Shown: positions 1 through 12,829, counted from the stretch's first letter. The stretch: 64,000 nucleotides of DNA from Pseudocercospora fijiensis CIRAD86 (GCF_000340215.1 NW_006921542.1:1330267-1394266), one strand, 5' to 3'. Notes: generated from the sequence alone by a model not told the origin. Program-made: numbers and translations.

Positions 1-764
1 TAAAGAGTTTTTACCGAGTTAGACCTATAGCAATGCTACGAACCTATTAACCTACTTAGTCTATTAACCTACTTAGTAGGAGAGTCGCTATCGAGCCGCT
101 ACTTAAGATATACCTTACTAAAGAGTTTTTACCGAGTTAGACTATTAGCCGCATTATAGGTATACCTTACTAAAGAGTTTTTACCTCCGCTAATCTACCT
201 AAGACCCGCAGTCTATTGCACTAAGACAAGACTGCGATCTAACAATAACTATACTCTTTCGGTTAAATACGTAGTCGACGCCCGCTAAAGCTATAGTATA
301 CCTACTCGCTAAGAGAGTCGCCTTCGTAACGTCTTACGTCGACAAAGCCTATCGGAGACTAAAAGGACTAAACAAACTACCTGCCGAGGAACCTTAACTA
401 ACTTAAGCGGTTCTATCGGTAGCAAGCCGCAGGACTAGTTAGGAGATAGTGTTAATCGCTATAGAGCTACCTATATACGACAAAGAGGTATCGATACTAT
501 TGTATACGCCGATAGCTAGTATGTTACTAGAGGTGTTAGTGTATTAGTATATATAGAAGAAGAAGAAGAAGTTAAACTAGGAAGCGTAGGTCTATATTAG
601 CGCATCGCAGGTAAGGTTTGCCTCTACTAATAGGATTGCGCTATTTAGCTACAATAGCAAGGCAATAATAGCGGCTATATATTATCGCACTTTTAGTCGA
701 ATGCCTGCCTAAGGCTAGAATTGCTCTGCGCTCGCTAGCCGGTTATTAACGAGGCACGCACTCT

Positions 765-1045
765 AGTCTACCTAGGCACGCACTCTAGTCTACTAGGCAC
801 GCACTCTAGTCTACCGCTACTACTTCGCTACTAGGCGCGCACTCTAGTCTACCGCTACTACTTCGCTACTAGGCGCTAGTTAGAGTAACGCTAGTTATTA
901 AGCTATTATCGTACGCCTAGCCTAGCTAGCTATTAAGCTATTATCGTACGCCTAGCCAAACCCTTCGACTTTACAAACACTCCCGACAAGGTACGCACTC
1001 TAGTCTACCGCTAGGTACGCACTCTAGTCTACCGCTATTACTTCG
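765..1045. repeat. degenerate tandem repeat
   Basis: The motif ACGCACTCTAGTCTAC recurs at least six times, singly or followed by CGCTACTACTTCGCTACTAGGC. It is interrupted by a separate duplicated stretch around 893-955. It lies in RIP-mutated DNA and codes for nothing I recognise. Confidence 0.7.
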
Positions 1046-1399
1046 CCGCTAGGCGCGTACAATCTAGAGCTGCTATAGGACAACGACGACATTATAGGCG
1101 TTAGTTTAGTGCTAGCGTTAGTTTAGTGCTTAGATAAGAATAGTCCTACCTTAATATATTAAATATTATACTCTATACTCTATACTCTATGCTCTATGCT
1201 CTATGCTCTGTTCCTTTAGAAGTTACTACTACCCTTACTACTAAGGCTACCTATACGTGCGAGGAGACCTATATTAGCTCCTTCTACTCTACCGTTGCTA
1301 GCGCTAGCGCCCGTGCCTATACCAGTTAGGTCCTAGGTTTCTATACCCTCGAATAGCTAAGCAGTACTATCTATAAGCTAAACCTATACATTATCTCGC

Positions 1400-2640
1400 T
1401 CTAAATTAAGTACTACATCCTTAATTGGACCGTAATTAACACTATCTAGGCGCTCTATAGCATTAGGACCCTCTAAGGCATTAGATTCTAGCACCGTAGT
1501 ACGGCCTCGAATAAAGTTCTAGTTAGTAGCGTTAAAGTTCTCGACGACTAATAGTATCTAATCTACACCGATATTCTAGATATCGTCCGAGAGCGTAAAA
1601 TCTCCGTACTACTACTTCGCGAACCTATCGATACGGATTTTATTAGCTCGATTAAATACGCCTGCGCTAATGTCCTTATTAGTATAGTAACTAGTCCGAT
1701 AGATACTAGAATTCTCCCTAAATATATCGCGGATAAGGCGAGATAACTCTCGGTTTATCGATACTCGTTTAAAGGTAGTAGCAAGTCTATAAGTCGAATT
1801 GGCAAGGCGATTATAGTCCTCGGATAAGGTATAGTTAATAAGCTTAATTATCTTATTACTACCGATAGCATAGCCCTTCTTTCTAGACTAATTAACTGTT
1901 ATAGTAGCAAGGACCGCCTTCTACAGGTCCTTAGTACCGCCCTTATTAAGGAGGAAATAGAAATAGGTTATTAGACGACTATAGTTACTCTGTCTAGCTC
2001 TAAGGAATATAGGGATCGTATAGTCTACGTATCGACGAAGGTAACCGATATCCTGTATATAGACAGTATAGCGGACGCGTAGAAACAAAGAGATCTCCTT
2101 TATTAGTCTATATATAGAGGTAAAGGTCGCATCTAGCCTAGTTAGTACAGCGCTATTGTCGGTAGAGGCAGGTCGATTAGGCATTCCCTCCTATGCTTCT
2201 AGTAATAGGAGCAGCTAATGCATCTCCTTTAGGATATCTATATACTTAGCAGCGGATATCTTCTCGATAATAGCCTACTTAACGACCTTAGGCCGGGTCT
2301 AGTTACCTTTACTAGTAAGATCCTTAGAGATATAGCTACGGTTAACTATAATCTAGAGGAATACGGCGACAGTGCGGGCCTTAAAGCAACGCTTTAGCAG
2401 TCTCTATATATAGAAGAATTTTAGTAACTTTAGATTAACCTCTTTTATACCCTAGAAATCGACATCTAATAATAGAGAGAAGTCTATACGATCGCCGGCC
2501 TTGTTCTTATTCTAATAGGTACGGAATAGTATAAAGTATAGGTTTATAAAGATATAGAACTAAGCGGGCACTAGAAGGACATACTGCTTCCTATCGTATA
2601 TAGCCTTGTTCTCGACACTACTAAAGATTATAGCTAATAT
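1400..2640 (-). pseudogene. RIP-disabled long ORF of unknown family
   Basis: Read on the minus strand in the frame of the short ORF 1921-2184, the sequence stays open for well over 1 kb if TAG and TAA are read as RIP-mutated glutamine or tryptophan codons. It contains coherent stretches such as LLKRCFKARTVAVFL and RARQSNYSRLITYFYFLLNK, which look like real protein and not chance reading. The frame appears continuous from about 2640 down to about 1400. Its repeat setting suggests a transposon protein, but I do not recognise a transposase, reverse transcriptase or other domain in it. The limits are approximate. Confidence 0.55.
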
Positions 2641-4324
2641 GCGCTCGATAGTTAGCTAATTACTAACGTTGATAATTAATCTATTATCGAAAATCGGATC
2701 CTCTAGCTTTAGACCTAGATTGCCCTAGTAGATGTCGTCGTATACTAAGGCGGTGCCCTTATTCGAGATCTTATTATTCTACGATAGAGGTATAGCTAAG
2801 TCTTACTACGAAAGCTATAGTTAATTTCTGGATATACTAGCTCTTCGACTGTATTACTAGTATCCTTCGCTACCTTAAAGATACCCTTAATCGCGTTACT
2901 AAATATATATATACAAGCTTCGTAGAGCTAATATGTTTCGACTGCTACGATAGCATCGTCGCTATCGATATTCTAGATAATGTTCTCGGTAAGTACTAGC
3001 TTCGAGCGGTCTAGTATGTCCTACGTTAACCCCCCCTCTAGTATGTCTTCGTAGAGGGCGATATACGAATTAGTAATATTAACCTGTTTATTATTATCGG
3101 TAATGCCTTAGTCCTTCCGCTTTGCCTAGCGATTGAAGTTGTCGTAGCAGATCTACTAGATATGCAACTTGGCCTACTATAAGATCCTTAGCCGCTAAGT
3201 GTTAGTATTCTTCTTAATTAAGGCCTAGATAGTCTTATACGCTAGAAGTAGACCTATACTATAAAGAGTATCGATAAGAGGGGCCGGTATATTGCTAATA
3301 TAGACAAGTAGAAGACCGAGCGACTTTAGTATCTAAGAGGCCCTCTTTATCGCTATAGAGTATACTACTATATATATAATCGTATAGATACGCTTCTACA
3401 TTATGTTTCGCTTGTCTTCGAAGGATATTGCTCTCTATATAGTATCCTTTCGAGTATTAGGTAGTATAAAGTCCTCGAGAAGGCGGTACTAATTTAGAGC
3501 GATGTTATAGATTACGTCGTATATCTCGGAAAGGCGACGTAGTATAGTAAGGCTGTCTTCTAGCTTATACGCATTAAAGAACTTCTTACTAATCAAGTTC
3601 TTAACCTTAGCACGTAGCTAAACAGCACTAATAAGATGCTTATTCGGCAATATATCTTAAACAGCCTATATACGCTTACGGTAGGTCTTTATACCCTCCT
3701 CGCCGAACTATATAAACATTATCTTCTCTATTAGTAATCTGAGCTAGGCGAGGTGCTTTATAGTAAGGCTATACTTCTCCTTTAGCGTACGACGTAGACT
3801 ACGGAGGCTAGTAGGGTCGAGTTCGCCCTCTTCCTTATCGTTTATCTTATCGAGGCCGCGCTTACTAGGCCGCTATCTAGGCTAATCGTTATCGTCGTCG
3901 TTAGAGGCATTACTAGCACGACTCTCGATCTCTAACTCGCCCTCGCTCTACGAGTCTTTATCTATATTAGTATCCTCGTCTTCCGTTAGACTATTATTAA
4001 CTAGCTAAGCGTATATAACGTTAAGGTTAGCATTTCTTAGGCGGCGAGCAGACCGCTTAGGCTAATAGATAGGTTAGCGGACAGGCTAGCGTCGAGTAGC
4101 TAAGCGATCTTTATCGCCTAGTATATACTTAGAGTTATAATAGTCGCTATAATACTAGCGCTAGCGGCGGCGATCTTAATCGACTATATAGACTAGTAGG
4201 TCGGACGTCTATCCTAGTAGATCTAGATCCTCTAGTGTAACTATGTCCTCGTCTTTATCTTTATTATATTCTAGTCGAGTCGGCAAGGCGGTATTATCTT
4301 CGCTATACCGATCGAGTTTAGATA

Positions 4325-4660
4325 TAGCTAGAATATTAGAGAGATAAGAAGAAGAAGTATACCAAGCGCCTCCGCCCTAAGCGCCTTTGCCTAAATATCG
4401 ATCGAGCTCGGATATAGCTAGAATATTAGAGAGATAAGAAGAAGAAGTATACTAAGCGCCTCCGCTCTAAGCGCCTCCGCCTAGACGACGATCGAGCTCC
4501 GAAGTGTCGGGTTAATTAGTTAAGTTAGAGTCGCTTATATTAGCGATACTATATAGGTCGTATAGGTCGTATAGGTCGTATAGGTCGTATAGGTCGTACA
4601 GGTCGTATAGGTGTTAGTTAGTAGTAGTTAGTAGTAGTTAGTAGTGTTTAGTATTATTTA
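4325..4660. repeat. tandem repeats and 9-bp minisatellites
   Basis: About 90 bp beginning TAGCTAGAATATTAGAGAGA is present twice in direct order (about 4327-4410 and 4427-4500). It is followed by about seven copies of TATAGGTCG (about 4553-4610) and then four copies of TAGTAGTTAG-like units (to about 4650). All of it is RIP-mutated and no coding potential is visible. Confidence 0.75.
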
Positions 4661-6499
4661 GTGTTCGGGGTACCGACTCGAATTGCTAGCTCGAGTCGCG
4701 TCTACTACTTAGCTATATCTTAGCAACGACAGTCCGTAGAGTTATACCGGTTATAGCAAAGTTATTCGGAAATACTAGGTATACGAGCTTATATAGGTCT
4801 TAGGTAGGTTAGTAATAATCTATTTCGAACCTTCTAAGTCGCTAGTAACTAGCGTCGGCAAAGTAACGAGAACTTAGTACTACTATACCGGGCGCAGTTA
4901 TATCTAGTAAGGAAGTCGATTAGAAGTACCTTCCGAAGGGCCTCGAGTTAGTTTAGTTAAAAATAAAGAGGGGTGTTACTACCGCTATTTCCGATATAGA
5001 CGAGAACTCGATAGCGAGAAGTCGCGCGTAGGTACGTATAGCGAAGAAGTTAATCGGATAGCCCTAATTAAGGACCTCTAGGTATTAACTTAGTATATAG
5101 CGATATATTGAGAATCGGTGTATTTAGATAGGCGGATAGCTATAGAAGTAGGCTCGGCTAAATTAGTATAACTTAGCGCGTATACGTCGCATATACGAGA
5201 TTTTTAGATCGTTAGACTCGCAATTAGTAGGGCTACAACCTCCTTGTATTGGATTTGCTAGTTGTCGTTAGTATAGCGAGATCGTATTTTAATAGCGGAA
5301 TCTACGATAAAAATCAGCGGTTTAGCTTTAGGCCTTTAGGCAAAGGATTAGGTAGAGTAGTATATAATTAGTTGTTCGGAAAGACGGAAGCTAGCCCTAA
5401 TTTAAATCTATTACGTACAATCTAACCAATTCACTACCGCGTAACGTAATCCTTAATATATAAAGGCCTAAACGGAGGTAGGTAATTAGATAGGCAACTC
5501 GGATACCTTCTTATAAGCCCTCGCTTATACGGGCGGACCGTTTAGTATATAAATGAGGCTATCGCCGCCGTAGGGACTACGACTTAAAAGTAAGGGAGTA
5601 GTTAGCGGGTTAGAGCCTAAGGCATAGGCAAGCGGGCTTAGTATTAGTAAAAGATACCTCTAACTCGATAGAGACTTTATACTTCTAAATAACGATACTC
5701 GAATACAAGGCCTGCAACACGTCTACTAATACTATACTTATATAGACCCTAAAAATCGATATATACCCTATTAAGGTAACAATCCGCCTTTAGGGTTCTT
5801 CTCGACTTTGTCGTCTATCGGACCTTATAGTAAAATGTGCTCCTAGGCGGCTAGCGCGTGCCTAGAGGAGTGCGAGCGAAGCTTTCGCCTTATATATACT
5901 AAGCTAATTCGGTTCTTTAGACCTCGAAGCTAGACCTTGAAGCTATTACTATTATTATACGATTTAGTTCTATTAGAATAGTTTATTAGGAATAAGTATT
6001 TTTATATTTTTGTATTACTATTTTTCTTTTCTAGTATTTTAGATACTACTTTATTATTTTTAACTTTATATATATTACTTACTTTTATTCTAGTTTTCTC
6101 TAATTTTTTATATCTATTACTACTTTTTATATTATGAAAAAAACTATTTTTAATTTTTTTCTTTAATGTTTTACAGTTTTTCTATTTAGTATCTTACTTG
6201 TTTTACTTACCTATTTTATATTTTCTTATTTATTTTTATTATATGTTTTCTTTTTTCTAATACGTCTAAGTCCTCTTATTGATATCCTTATTTATTACTT
6301 GTTTTCTATCTTACTACTTAGTTTAGTACTAGCTTATTATTTAGTCTATTAATTAGCTTATTATTTAGTTTATTATTTACTTTGTTCTCTAGTTTTTTAT
6401 TTAATCTATTATTTGCTTTATTATTTAGTTTCTTCTCTAGTTTATTATTTACCTTCTTTTTAACTTTATTATAAGTTATTTATTTACTAGAATATAATT

Positions 6500-6835
6500 T
6501 ATTTTATTAATTGTTTAACTAATTGTTTAACTAATTGCTTTACTAATTGTTTAATTAATTATTTAATTAATTGCCTTACTAATTGTTCTACTATTGTTTT
6601 ATTTATTGTTTTATTAATTGTTTTGTTAATTGTTTTGTTAATTGTTTTGTTAATTGTTTTATTTATCGTTTTATTAATTGGTTTATTAATTAGTTTGTTA
6701 ATTGTTTTGTTAATTGTTTTATTAATTGTTTTGTTAATTGTTCTATTAATTGTTTTATTAGTTGTTTTATTAGTTGTTTTATTAGTTGTTTTATTAGTTG
6801 TTTTGTTTGTTGTTTTGTTAATTGTTTTACTAACT
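6500..6835. repeat. 12-bp minisatellite
   Basis: The unit ATTGTTTTGTTA (with TTAATTGTTTTA variants) repeats about 25 times. The unit length is a multiple of three, so the plus frame reads an artificial L-I-V-L-L repeat from 6623. I regard that reading as a by-product and not a protein. The array lies in AT-rich DNA at about 5990-7170 that is otherwise featureless. Confidence 0.9.
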
Positions 6836-7275
6836 AGGATAGTACCCGTACGTAAGTACTTCTGCTCCTTCTACTTACGTAGTAATAGCGGTAGCGCCCG
6901 CGAGTTTTTAAATTTTATATATACCTAGTATAGCGGAGCCGCGAATTTTAGGGTTCCTCGCTCTTATTCTCGCTCTCGTTCCTTTAATATTTTTTCGGTA
7001 ATTTTATAAATTTAAATCGTATGTTTTCTATAATTAAAATTAATTTTTCTATAGGTTCTTTTATTAAAAGTTGTTTTATAAATTCTTTTATTAATGTTTT
7101 AGTTAATTTTCTTATTAATTTTCTTATTAATTGTTTGTATATTTTACTATATATTTTACTATATATTTGAAGTATTAGAAGGAAGGCAAAAGGCTTTACT
7201 AGCGGTTGTTCGGGAAGTCGGCGCTTGTTCGGGAAGTCGGCGCTTGTTCGGAGATACCGGCGCTAGCTCCGAAAG

Positions 7276-7377
7276 TCTCCACTTGTAGAAATTGACCAAT
7301 CAGGTATGTAGGATTCTGAAATCCGGGGTCGGCTTGGCGTCACGTGTGGCTGAGTGCGCATTCCAGCAACTTGCTAT
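7276..7377. other. unmutated island between two RIP blocks
   Basis: About 100 bp with normal CpA and TpG frequency sits between strongly RIP-mutated blocks. The right edge coincides with a TGTAAGGCGAGC sequence that looks like a retrotransposon LTR terminus. I read it as original single-copy host DNA left between two insertions; it is too short to show a gene. Confidence 0.6.
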
Positions 7378-8800
7378 TGTAAGGCGAGCTTCGCTCGCAA
7401 ATATAAGTCTTATAAGACTTATTTAACGTCGAAAGCTCTAGGACTCCTAGTAGTACTTTATTTACGTTACGTTATTTTTCGTCTCCTAGATATCCTATAC
7501 GTTAATACTAAAGTAGTATAGTACCTTTAGTCGTAGTAGTAGCTACTCTCGAAGTCCTAATAGATCCGGATTCCTTTAGATCGTAGGGTCTTCCGGCGCG
7601 TACGCCTTTAGCTAGTTCTTCGTTTCCTCTTCGAAGTATAACCCCTTCTTTAGTAAATAGAGTCGTAATACCTCGTTCCGAGAGTTAGCTTATCGAAAGT
7701 AGGTTATTACCGATCTCGGATACGTATATAACGTCCGGGATCGTAGTCGGAATTCCTTTAAACCGGACGAGGATTATACTAAATCCTACGACCTTTATCG
7801 TTTTACTATTCGCTAGAGTAACTTTTCTAGTTTCTTTCTTATAGTCCGTAAAGTAGTTCTTATTATAAGATATATATCTAGAATATCCGAAGTCTAGAAT
7901 CTAGTTCCCTTTATTAGAAAGTCGGGTCGTAGATTCGATAGCCGTCTAAGCTACGATCTTTAATTCTTCCTTAATATTTTCTTGGATTTTTCTATTCTTT
8001 AGATCCTATTTATGCTTCCTATAGTCGGGTTAAAGTGCCCGATCTTTTAGTAGTAATAATACGTCTTTCCTTTATCTTTATTAGGCCTATTAGCCGTATT
8101 ACCCTTGTTTCCGTTACTAGCCTTATCTTTTACTAAATTCTTAGTATATCGGGCTACTACTTTATCGTTTTTAGAAGTCGTAATAGTATATTTAACGTCC
8201 CGTAGTTATTAAACTAGTTCCTTATAGGAAAGAGTAGATAATCCGGCCGCCTTTAAGGTAAATATAGTAGACGAATACGCTTCTTCTAAGGACGAAATAA
8301 GGACTACCTTCTTAGATGCATCCGAGAGAACTTTGTCTCTATCTACGGACTTAATCTCGGATTAGATTTACGTAAGAGCTAAAGCCGTAGTATCGATATC
8401 CTTAGGGGCCTTAAAAGAGTAGAAACGGGAGAGTAGCGTCGAAACCCGTTCCTTAGTCGATACCTCGCTTACTTCTTTTATCTTTTTAATTACCTCCTTA
8501 GTCGTACCTAGTCCTAGGAGGTATATACGCTTATCCCTAGCTATAGACTTAATAAACGTAACCGATTTTACGTTTTCTTCTTTAGCTTTACTTAGCTTAG
8601 CCGGATCTCGGGTTATAGATTCTAGTATACCGTCTCTATATATATAAATGCCTTATCTAGATAAATAGTCTTTAATTAGATCGATCTAGATAGTATAGTT
8701 CTCGGTAACAAGTTTCGGAATTCCCTCTACCGCGCCGATAGTCGTCTCGATAGTAGATATCTTTATCGTTAGATTTCGCAATTTATACTAGTTATACCGT
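7378..8800 (-). pseudogene. Ty1/Copia retrotransposon remnant, gag to protease
   Basis: On the minus strand, reading through RIP stops, three Copia landmarks appear in the correct order. A gag segment with ENYTI*IDLIKDYL lies near 8710-8665. A zinc knuckle near 8072-8031 has its cysteines turned to tyrosine (YYYY*KIGHFN, expected CX2CX4HX4C). An aspartic protease active site follows at 7910-7869 (*ILDFGYSRYIS, expected WILDSG-type with the catalytic Asp kept), and then NLLSIS*LSERG near 7712. The sequence ends at 7378 in CTCGCCTTACA, a plausible LTR end (TG...CA rule). Integrase, reverse transcriptase and RNase H are absent, so the copy is internally deleted. I found no matching 5' LTR. Confidence 0.85.
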
Positions 8801-9844
8801 TAAGATTTTTAGATTAGTTTATTTAAATTAGTCGGTCCTTTTTACCTAGAGACTAGCCTCTATAGCGGAGTAATAACCGTTATTTTATTATAGTTCGAAG
8901 TTCGCCGCTTTTTCGATTTATAGAGTAATATCGTATAAGGTTTAAGCTTATGTAAGCGGACTGCCTAATTAGATAATTCCTCGAACTTCCTCGCCTCTTT
9001 ACTAATAGTCTACGCCTATAACTACTATAGGTAAGCGGTAAACCGATAGAATTACTTACTATTTAAATAGAGGACTTACTAGCTACTTATATACCCTAGC
9101 GCTAAGAATTATATACTATTACTTAGCCGTAAGTAAGTAATCTTTTAGCCTCTTTCTCCTTCTCTTACTTATAAATCTAACTAGCCTCGTATGTTCTCAA
9201 GTATTCTAATAAGCTTAATATATTAAGATAGGCTAGCTCTACCTACTACGACTACCCTTATAAGAGGGACTATAGTAGTAAAGGCCCTAAGTAAGGGTCG
9301 CCTTAACTAGCTTCTTAGACGGTAAGTACGTCGGCGATTAGATTATCCCTAAGCCACTAGACGTCGTAAGGCATTAGGATGTTTCTAGCCGGATTACTAT
9401 CTCCGGCCGTAGACCTAAGCCTATCGCGAACCCTTAGAGCGAGATCGTTAAGGAGGGGCTACTCGAACTCGTAGCGAATTAGGATATAGCGTAGATATAA
9501 TAGGGTACGCTTACTCTAGGATAGCGGCGTCCTCCTCTACGGAATAATCTAGTCCTAGGCTAGCGACTCGGTAGAGATAGTAGTAACTATAGCCTTCTAG
9601 GCCTAAAACTAGGCCGAAATACTTTAACTTACTTATCTAGCTATTTTTGAAATTAAAAATTTACTAGGAAGGCGTCGAATTACTAAGGGAATCTCTCTCT
9701 AAAGAAGCGGTTCTATACCTAAGTCTCGAGGAGCCTATACGCGGTCTATCTAACGTAGTTCTCTAGCTAGACTTATAGTTAATTTAGTCTTACGGCCGTC
9801 CGCTTAAGCTATAGAAATAGGCTCTCTCCTTTTATAAAATAAGC
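8801..9844. repeat. RIP-mutated DNA, unassigned
   Basis: This is CpA/TpG-depleted DNA between the Copia remnant and the ubiquitin relic. I read both strands and saw no recognisable domain. It may hold the 5' part of the Copia copy on the left and sequence downstream of the ubiquitin relic on the right. Confidence 0.5.
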
Positions 9845-10245
9845 TATAGTCTTAATAAATATCTAGTTAATAACGAAAACAAGACGCTACTAATTCGGTA
9901 GAATATCCTCCTTATCTAAAATCCTAGACTTAACGTTATTAATAGTATCTAAGAATTCTACTTCTAGTATAATAGTCTTACTAGTAAGGGTCTTAATGAA
10001 GATCTATATACTAACTACTATATAGACGAAGGATAAGATAGAGTATAGATTCCTTCTAGATATTATAGTTAGAGAGGATACGGGCGGCCGTCCTCGAGTT
10101 ACTTACTAGCAAAGATTAAGCGCTACTAGTCTAGTAGGATACCCTTCTTACTCTAAATCTTACTCTTAACCTTATTAATAGTCCTAGAGGACTTAATCTC
10201 GAGGCTAATAGTCTTACTAGTAGGAGTCTTAATAAAGATCTATAT
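9845..10245 (-). pseudogene. RIP-destroyed polyubiquitin relic
   Basis: On the minus strand, two head-to-tail ubiquitin units are readable. Unit 1 begins at 10245 with ATATAG where ubiquitin starts ATGCAG (Met-Gln), followed by IFIKTPTSKTISLEIKSS and later RLIFASK*LEDGR. After a small frameshift it gives NYNI*KES.LYLILRL and a degenerate Arg-Gly-Gly. Unit 2 begins at 10009 with the same ATATAG, then [21 protein letters not shown] and **RLVF. It breaks near the Lys48-Gln49 position, where a partial third start (IFIKT) may follow. Polyubiquitin encodes tandem 76-residue ubiquitin precursors for the proteasome pathway. Stops fall at glutamine codons, as RIP predicts. There are frameshifts and no complete unit, so it is non-functional. 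Confidence 0.9.
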
Positions 10246-10354
10246 ACCGTAAAGGGAAGCGAAGCGTAAAAATAAGAAATACTTAAAGGGTAACCTTTAA
10301 GCCTATAGCCTTAATATAGCTAAAGAACTAAAACAAAGCCAAAGGGCACTCCGA

Positions 10355-10461
10355 GTATCTTTATATACTCCTACTCTCTAATTCGTCTTATATAACGGAT
10401 TAATAGGCAGATTGTATCTCTATATACTCTAACTCTCTAGTATGTCTTATATAACGGATTA
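10355..10461. repeat. 48-bp direct repeat upstream of the ubiquitin relic
   Basis: Two copies of about 48 bp (10355-10402 and 10414-10461) share CTTATATAACGGATTA at their ends. They lie just 5' of the minus-strand ubiquitin relic, so they could be old promoter elements or an unrelated duplication. Confidence 0.65.
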
Positions 10462-10469
10462 TAAGGAAA

Positions 10470-12385
10470 AGCTATTACTACTTAAATTCGGTGTCTCCGC
10501 TTAGTCTTCCTAATAGTATTACTTATATATAAATTGTTTTACGCCTAGTTAGATATTAATTAGCTTACCTAAAGATATACTCGTTAATAAGTTAAGATTA
10601 TAAAAAGCGAGTACCGTTAGCCGTATAAAATTATAATAATAATATTTAGCGGTAGAATATTAATAGTTATATACTCGCGAGAATAAATACCTTACTTAAA
10701 ATAGGCTTATCTACTACTAAAGGAGAAACTACTAAGCATACAGGAATTCGATTCAGAGCGTTCGGAAGACCGCGAGGTACCGGCTATAGTAGAGAGTAAG
10801 ATTAGGAAATTAGTACAGCTTAACCATCAGAATTACGTAACTAATCTTCTCTTTCGGTATTTTATTCAGGCTTACATACAGTAGGCACACGAGGCTAAGA
10901 AGCAAGATCTAGCAGAAGTAGGCTTTTAGCGGTATAGTATAGGCAAGTAAGCTTCGGCGAAGGAAAGGCGTATATAATAAGGAGCCGAGAAGTTATTAGA
11001 TAGGAGAAGATATAGCTATTAAGTAAGAACGGGAGAATTAGTACTATTAACTAAGCCTACGATAACGAGTATCTATATATATAGGCCTATAAGAGTATAG
11101 CTAAGTATACGCCCTACTTTTACTAGCTTAACCTCGACTTTCTAATAATTCTAGTATAGATACTAAGAATATATATAACGACTACCTACGTATCTCTAGA
11201 CCTTGTCTTTCGATAAGCTACTTAATATAATAAGTCTATATTTAATCTACTTTCTCGTATATTAGGTAGAATAAGACGATACTCGAGTATATAATCGGCA
11301 GTTTATACGGCTTTAAGCGTCTAGTATTCGACTATATATTAGGCTTACTTTACGTTAGTAGAAGTTCTAGTTAGGTACTAGGTAATTCGAGATATCGTAA
11401 AGAAGTAAGCGGGTTAGCGAGGTAATTATATACTAGTAACTAGAGCGGCCGAGCGATTTTGCTCTCGTATATTTATTTTATAATTCGCGAGTCCTCCGGA
11501 AGGTTCCTATCCTCGCTAATACTTAGATACTAGAGATAGGCTATCTTCTTTTAGGCGCCCCGCTCTTATAGGCTGCTTAGACCTTCTAATAACCTATATT
11601 TCTTCCTTCTATAAGTAACTATCCTTATATTATCTTATACTATACTATATTTAGGTTAGCGGTTTAAGCGAAGCCTATAGCGGAGCGCCTAAAACCAAAC
11701 CGTTCGTCCTCTATATAATTGCCTATAGAATTTTAGCACTTTTTAATATATAGGATAACAACTATATTAGACGAAGACAAACGTAGAAAAAGGGTCCTAC
11801 GCCTTAATTAGAAGATTATATATTCCTATATAAAGCATTCGCTAATATAAGTACTATAGGCTCTATCTTCTATATACTAAGGCTAGTTATCTGTAGAATC
11901 CTTTTAAAATGCGAAATTTTAGCGGCTCTAAGGCTAAGACACTATAATAACGTATTGTCTTTATATACTACGATAGCCGAGGCCCTTCTAGTAGACGATA
12001 ACTCGGACCTCTAAGTATCTAGATTATTATTATTAGCGGGAGGTATATATTATAGAGCTAGAGGGTAAATACTAAGACTTTTATCGCAATTCGCTTTTCC
12101 TCGCGTTAAGTAGTACGCGATAATAATACCCCGTCGTATTCGCTCTTAGAGTTAGAGGGCCTAGTTAGATACGTTACGATAGACCTTAGCTACTTAGATT
12201 ATAATATTATTATAGAGATAGTTATATTATAGCCTCCGAGGGCAAATAGCTATATTCTATATACAAGTTTAGCCCGGTTTATTCTTAGGCTTATAGGAGA
12301 AGAATTAGTTAGGTATCGTTAAAATCTCGTAAAAGTCTAATTAAAGCTTAATGAAATTCTTCGTTACGTAATTCTTTATCCCGCA
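10470..12385. repeat. RIP-mutated DNA, unassigned
   Basis: This is a RIP-mutated stretch running to the junction with host-like DNA at about 12385. Around 10730-11130 the plus strand gives a fairly coherent reading with few stops (for example LNHQNYVTNLLFRYFIQAY), possibly an old gene, but I recognise no domain. The remainder shows nothing. Confidence 0.45.
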
Positions 12386-12421
12386 AGCCTGAATAGAGGT
12401 AGGAGATGGGATCTCGGCGCT

Positions 12422-12450
12422 TCCCGCCCGCCCGCCCGCCCGCCCGCTCT
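12422..12450. repeat. (CCCG)n microsatellite
   Basis: About six tandem CCCG/CGCC units occur just inside the non-RIP side of the junction. The short overlapping ORFs here owe their composition to this tract. Confidence 0.9.
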
Positions 12451-12829
12451 GCCACTTGTACTCGGCGTGGCTTCGTAGCCTCGGCTGCAACACCTCCAGC
12501 AGTGACAGTGGCAGCGACTTCGTGCTGTTTGTCTGCCCTGCCTTGCCCTCGACAGTCGCAATGCATCTCCGGAGCCCATCGCAACTTATAGAGAGACATG
12601 AATCTCAGCAACAATTACTCACCGTGCTTGAAGTCCACCGTAGCCAGCATACCAGCGCTGATTTGATCCAAGTCTGCTGAGTATTATGAGCGGAACGTCA
12701 AGCTTGCCGCTATGAATCTTACCAGCTCGATAGATGCCATGTGGCACAAGACTCACTCATCGCTGATCTACAGACAGATCTCTCTCTCCATTATGATTTT
12801 CTTCTCCTTGCGTGAGCTCACCATCATTA

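Larger units (their letters stand above)
1..7275. repeat. RIP-mutated repeat block A
   Basis: CpA and TpG are nearly absent while TpA is very frequent and CpG is kept, so the block has no long ATG-initiated ORF. It looks like one or more old transposable elements. Direct repeats of a TAAAGAGTTTTTACC motif lie at about 1, 120 and 172. I could not assign most of the block to a family; the recognisable sub-parts are listed separately. The stretches 2700-4320 and 4670-6480 hold only RIP-degenerate sequence in which I see no nameable gene. The right edge is sharp: normal dinucleotide use resumes near 7276. Confidence 0.8.

Noticed and set aside
1400..2640. Assigning the disabled ORF to the DUF6589 or KDZ transposon families
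   Set aside because: Some spacing looked suggestive, but I could not find the defining motifs, so the family is left open.
6623..6928. Plus-strand ORF of 101 codons, almost all Leu/Ile/Val
   Set aside because: It is the translation of a 12-bp minisatellite in AT-rich RIP DNA; not a membrane protein.
12348..12680. Several overlapping short ORFs on both strands
   Set aside because: They overlap a CCCG microsatellite and a RIP border, have no gene logic and contradict each other.
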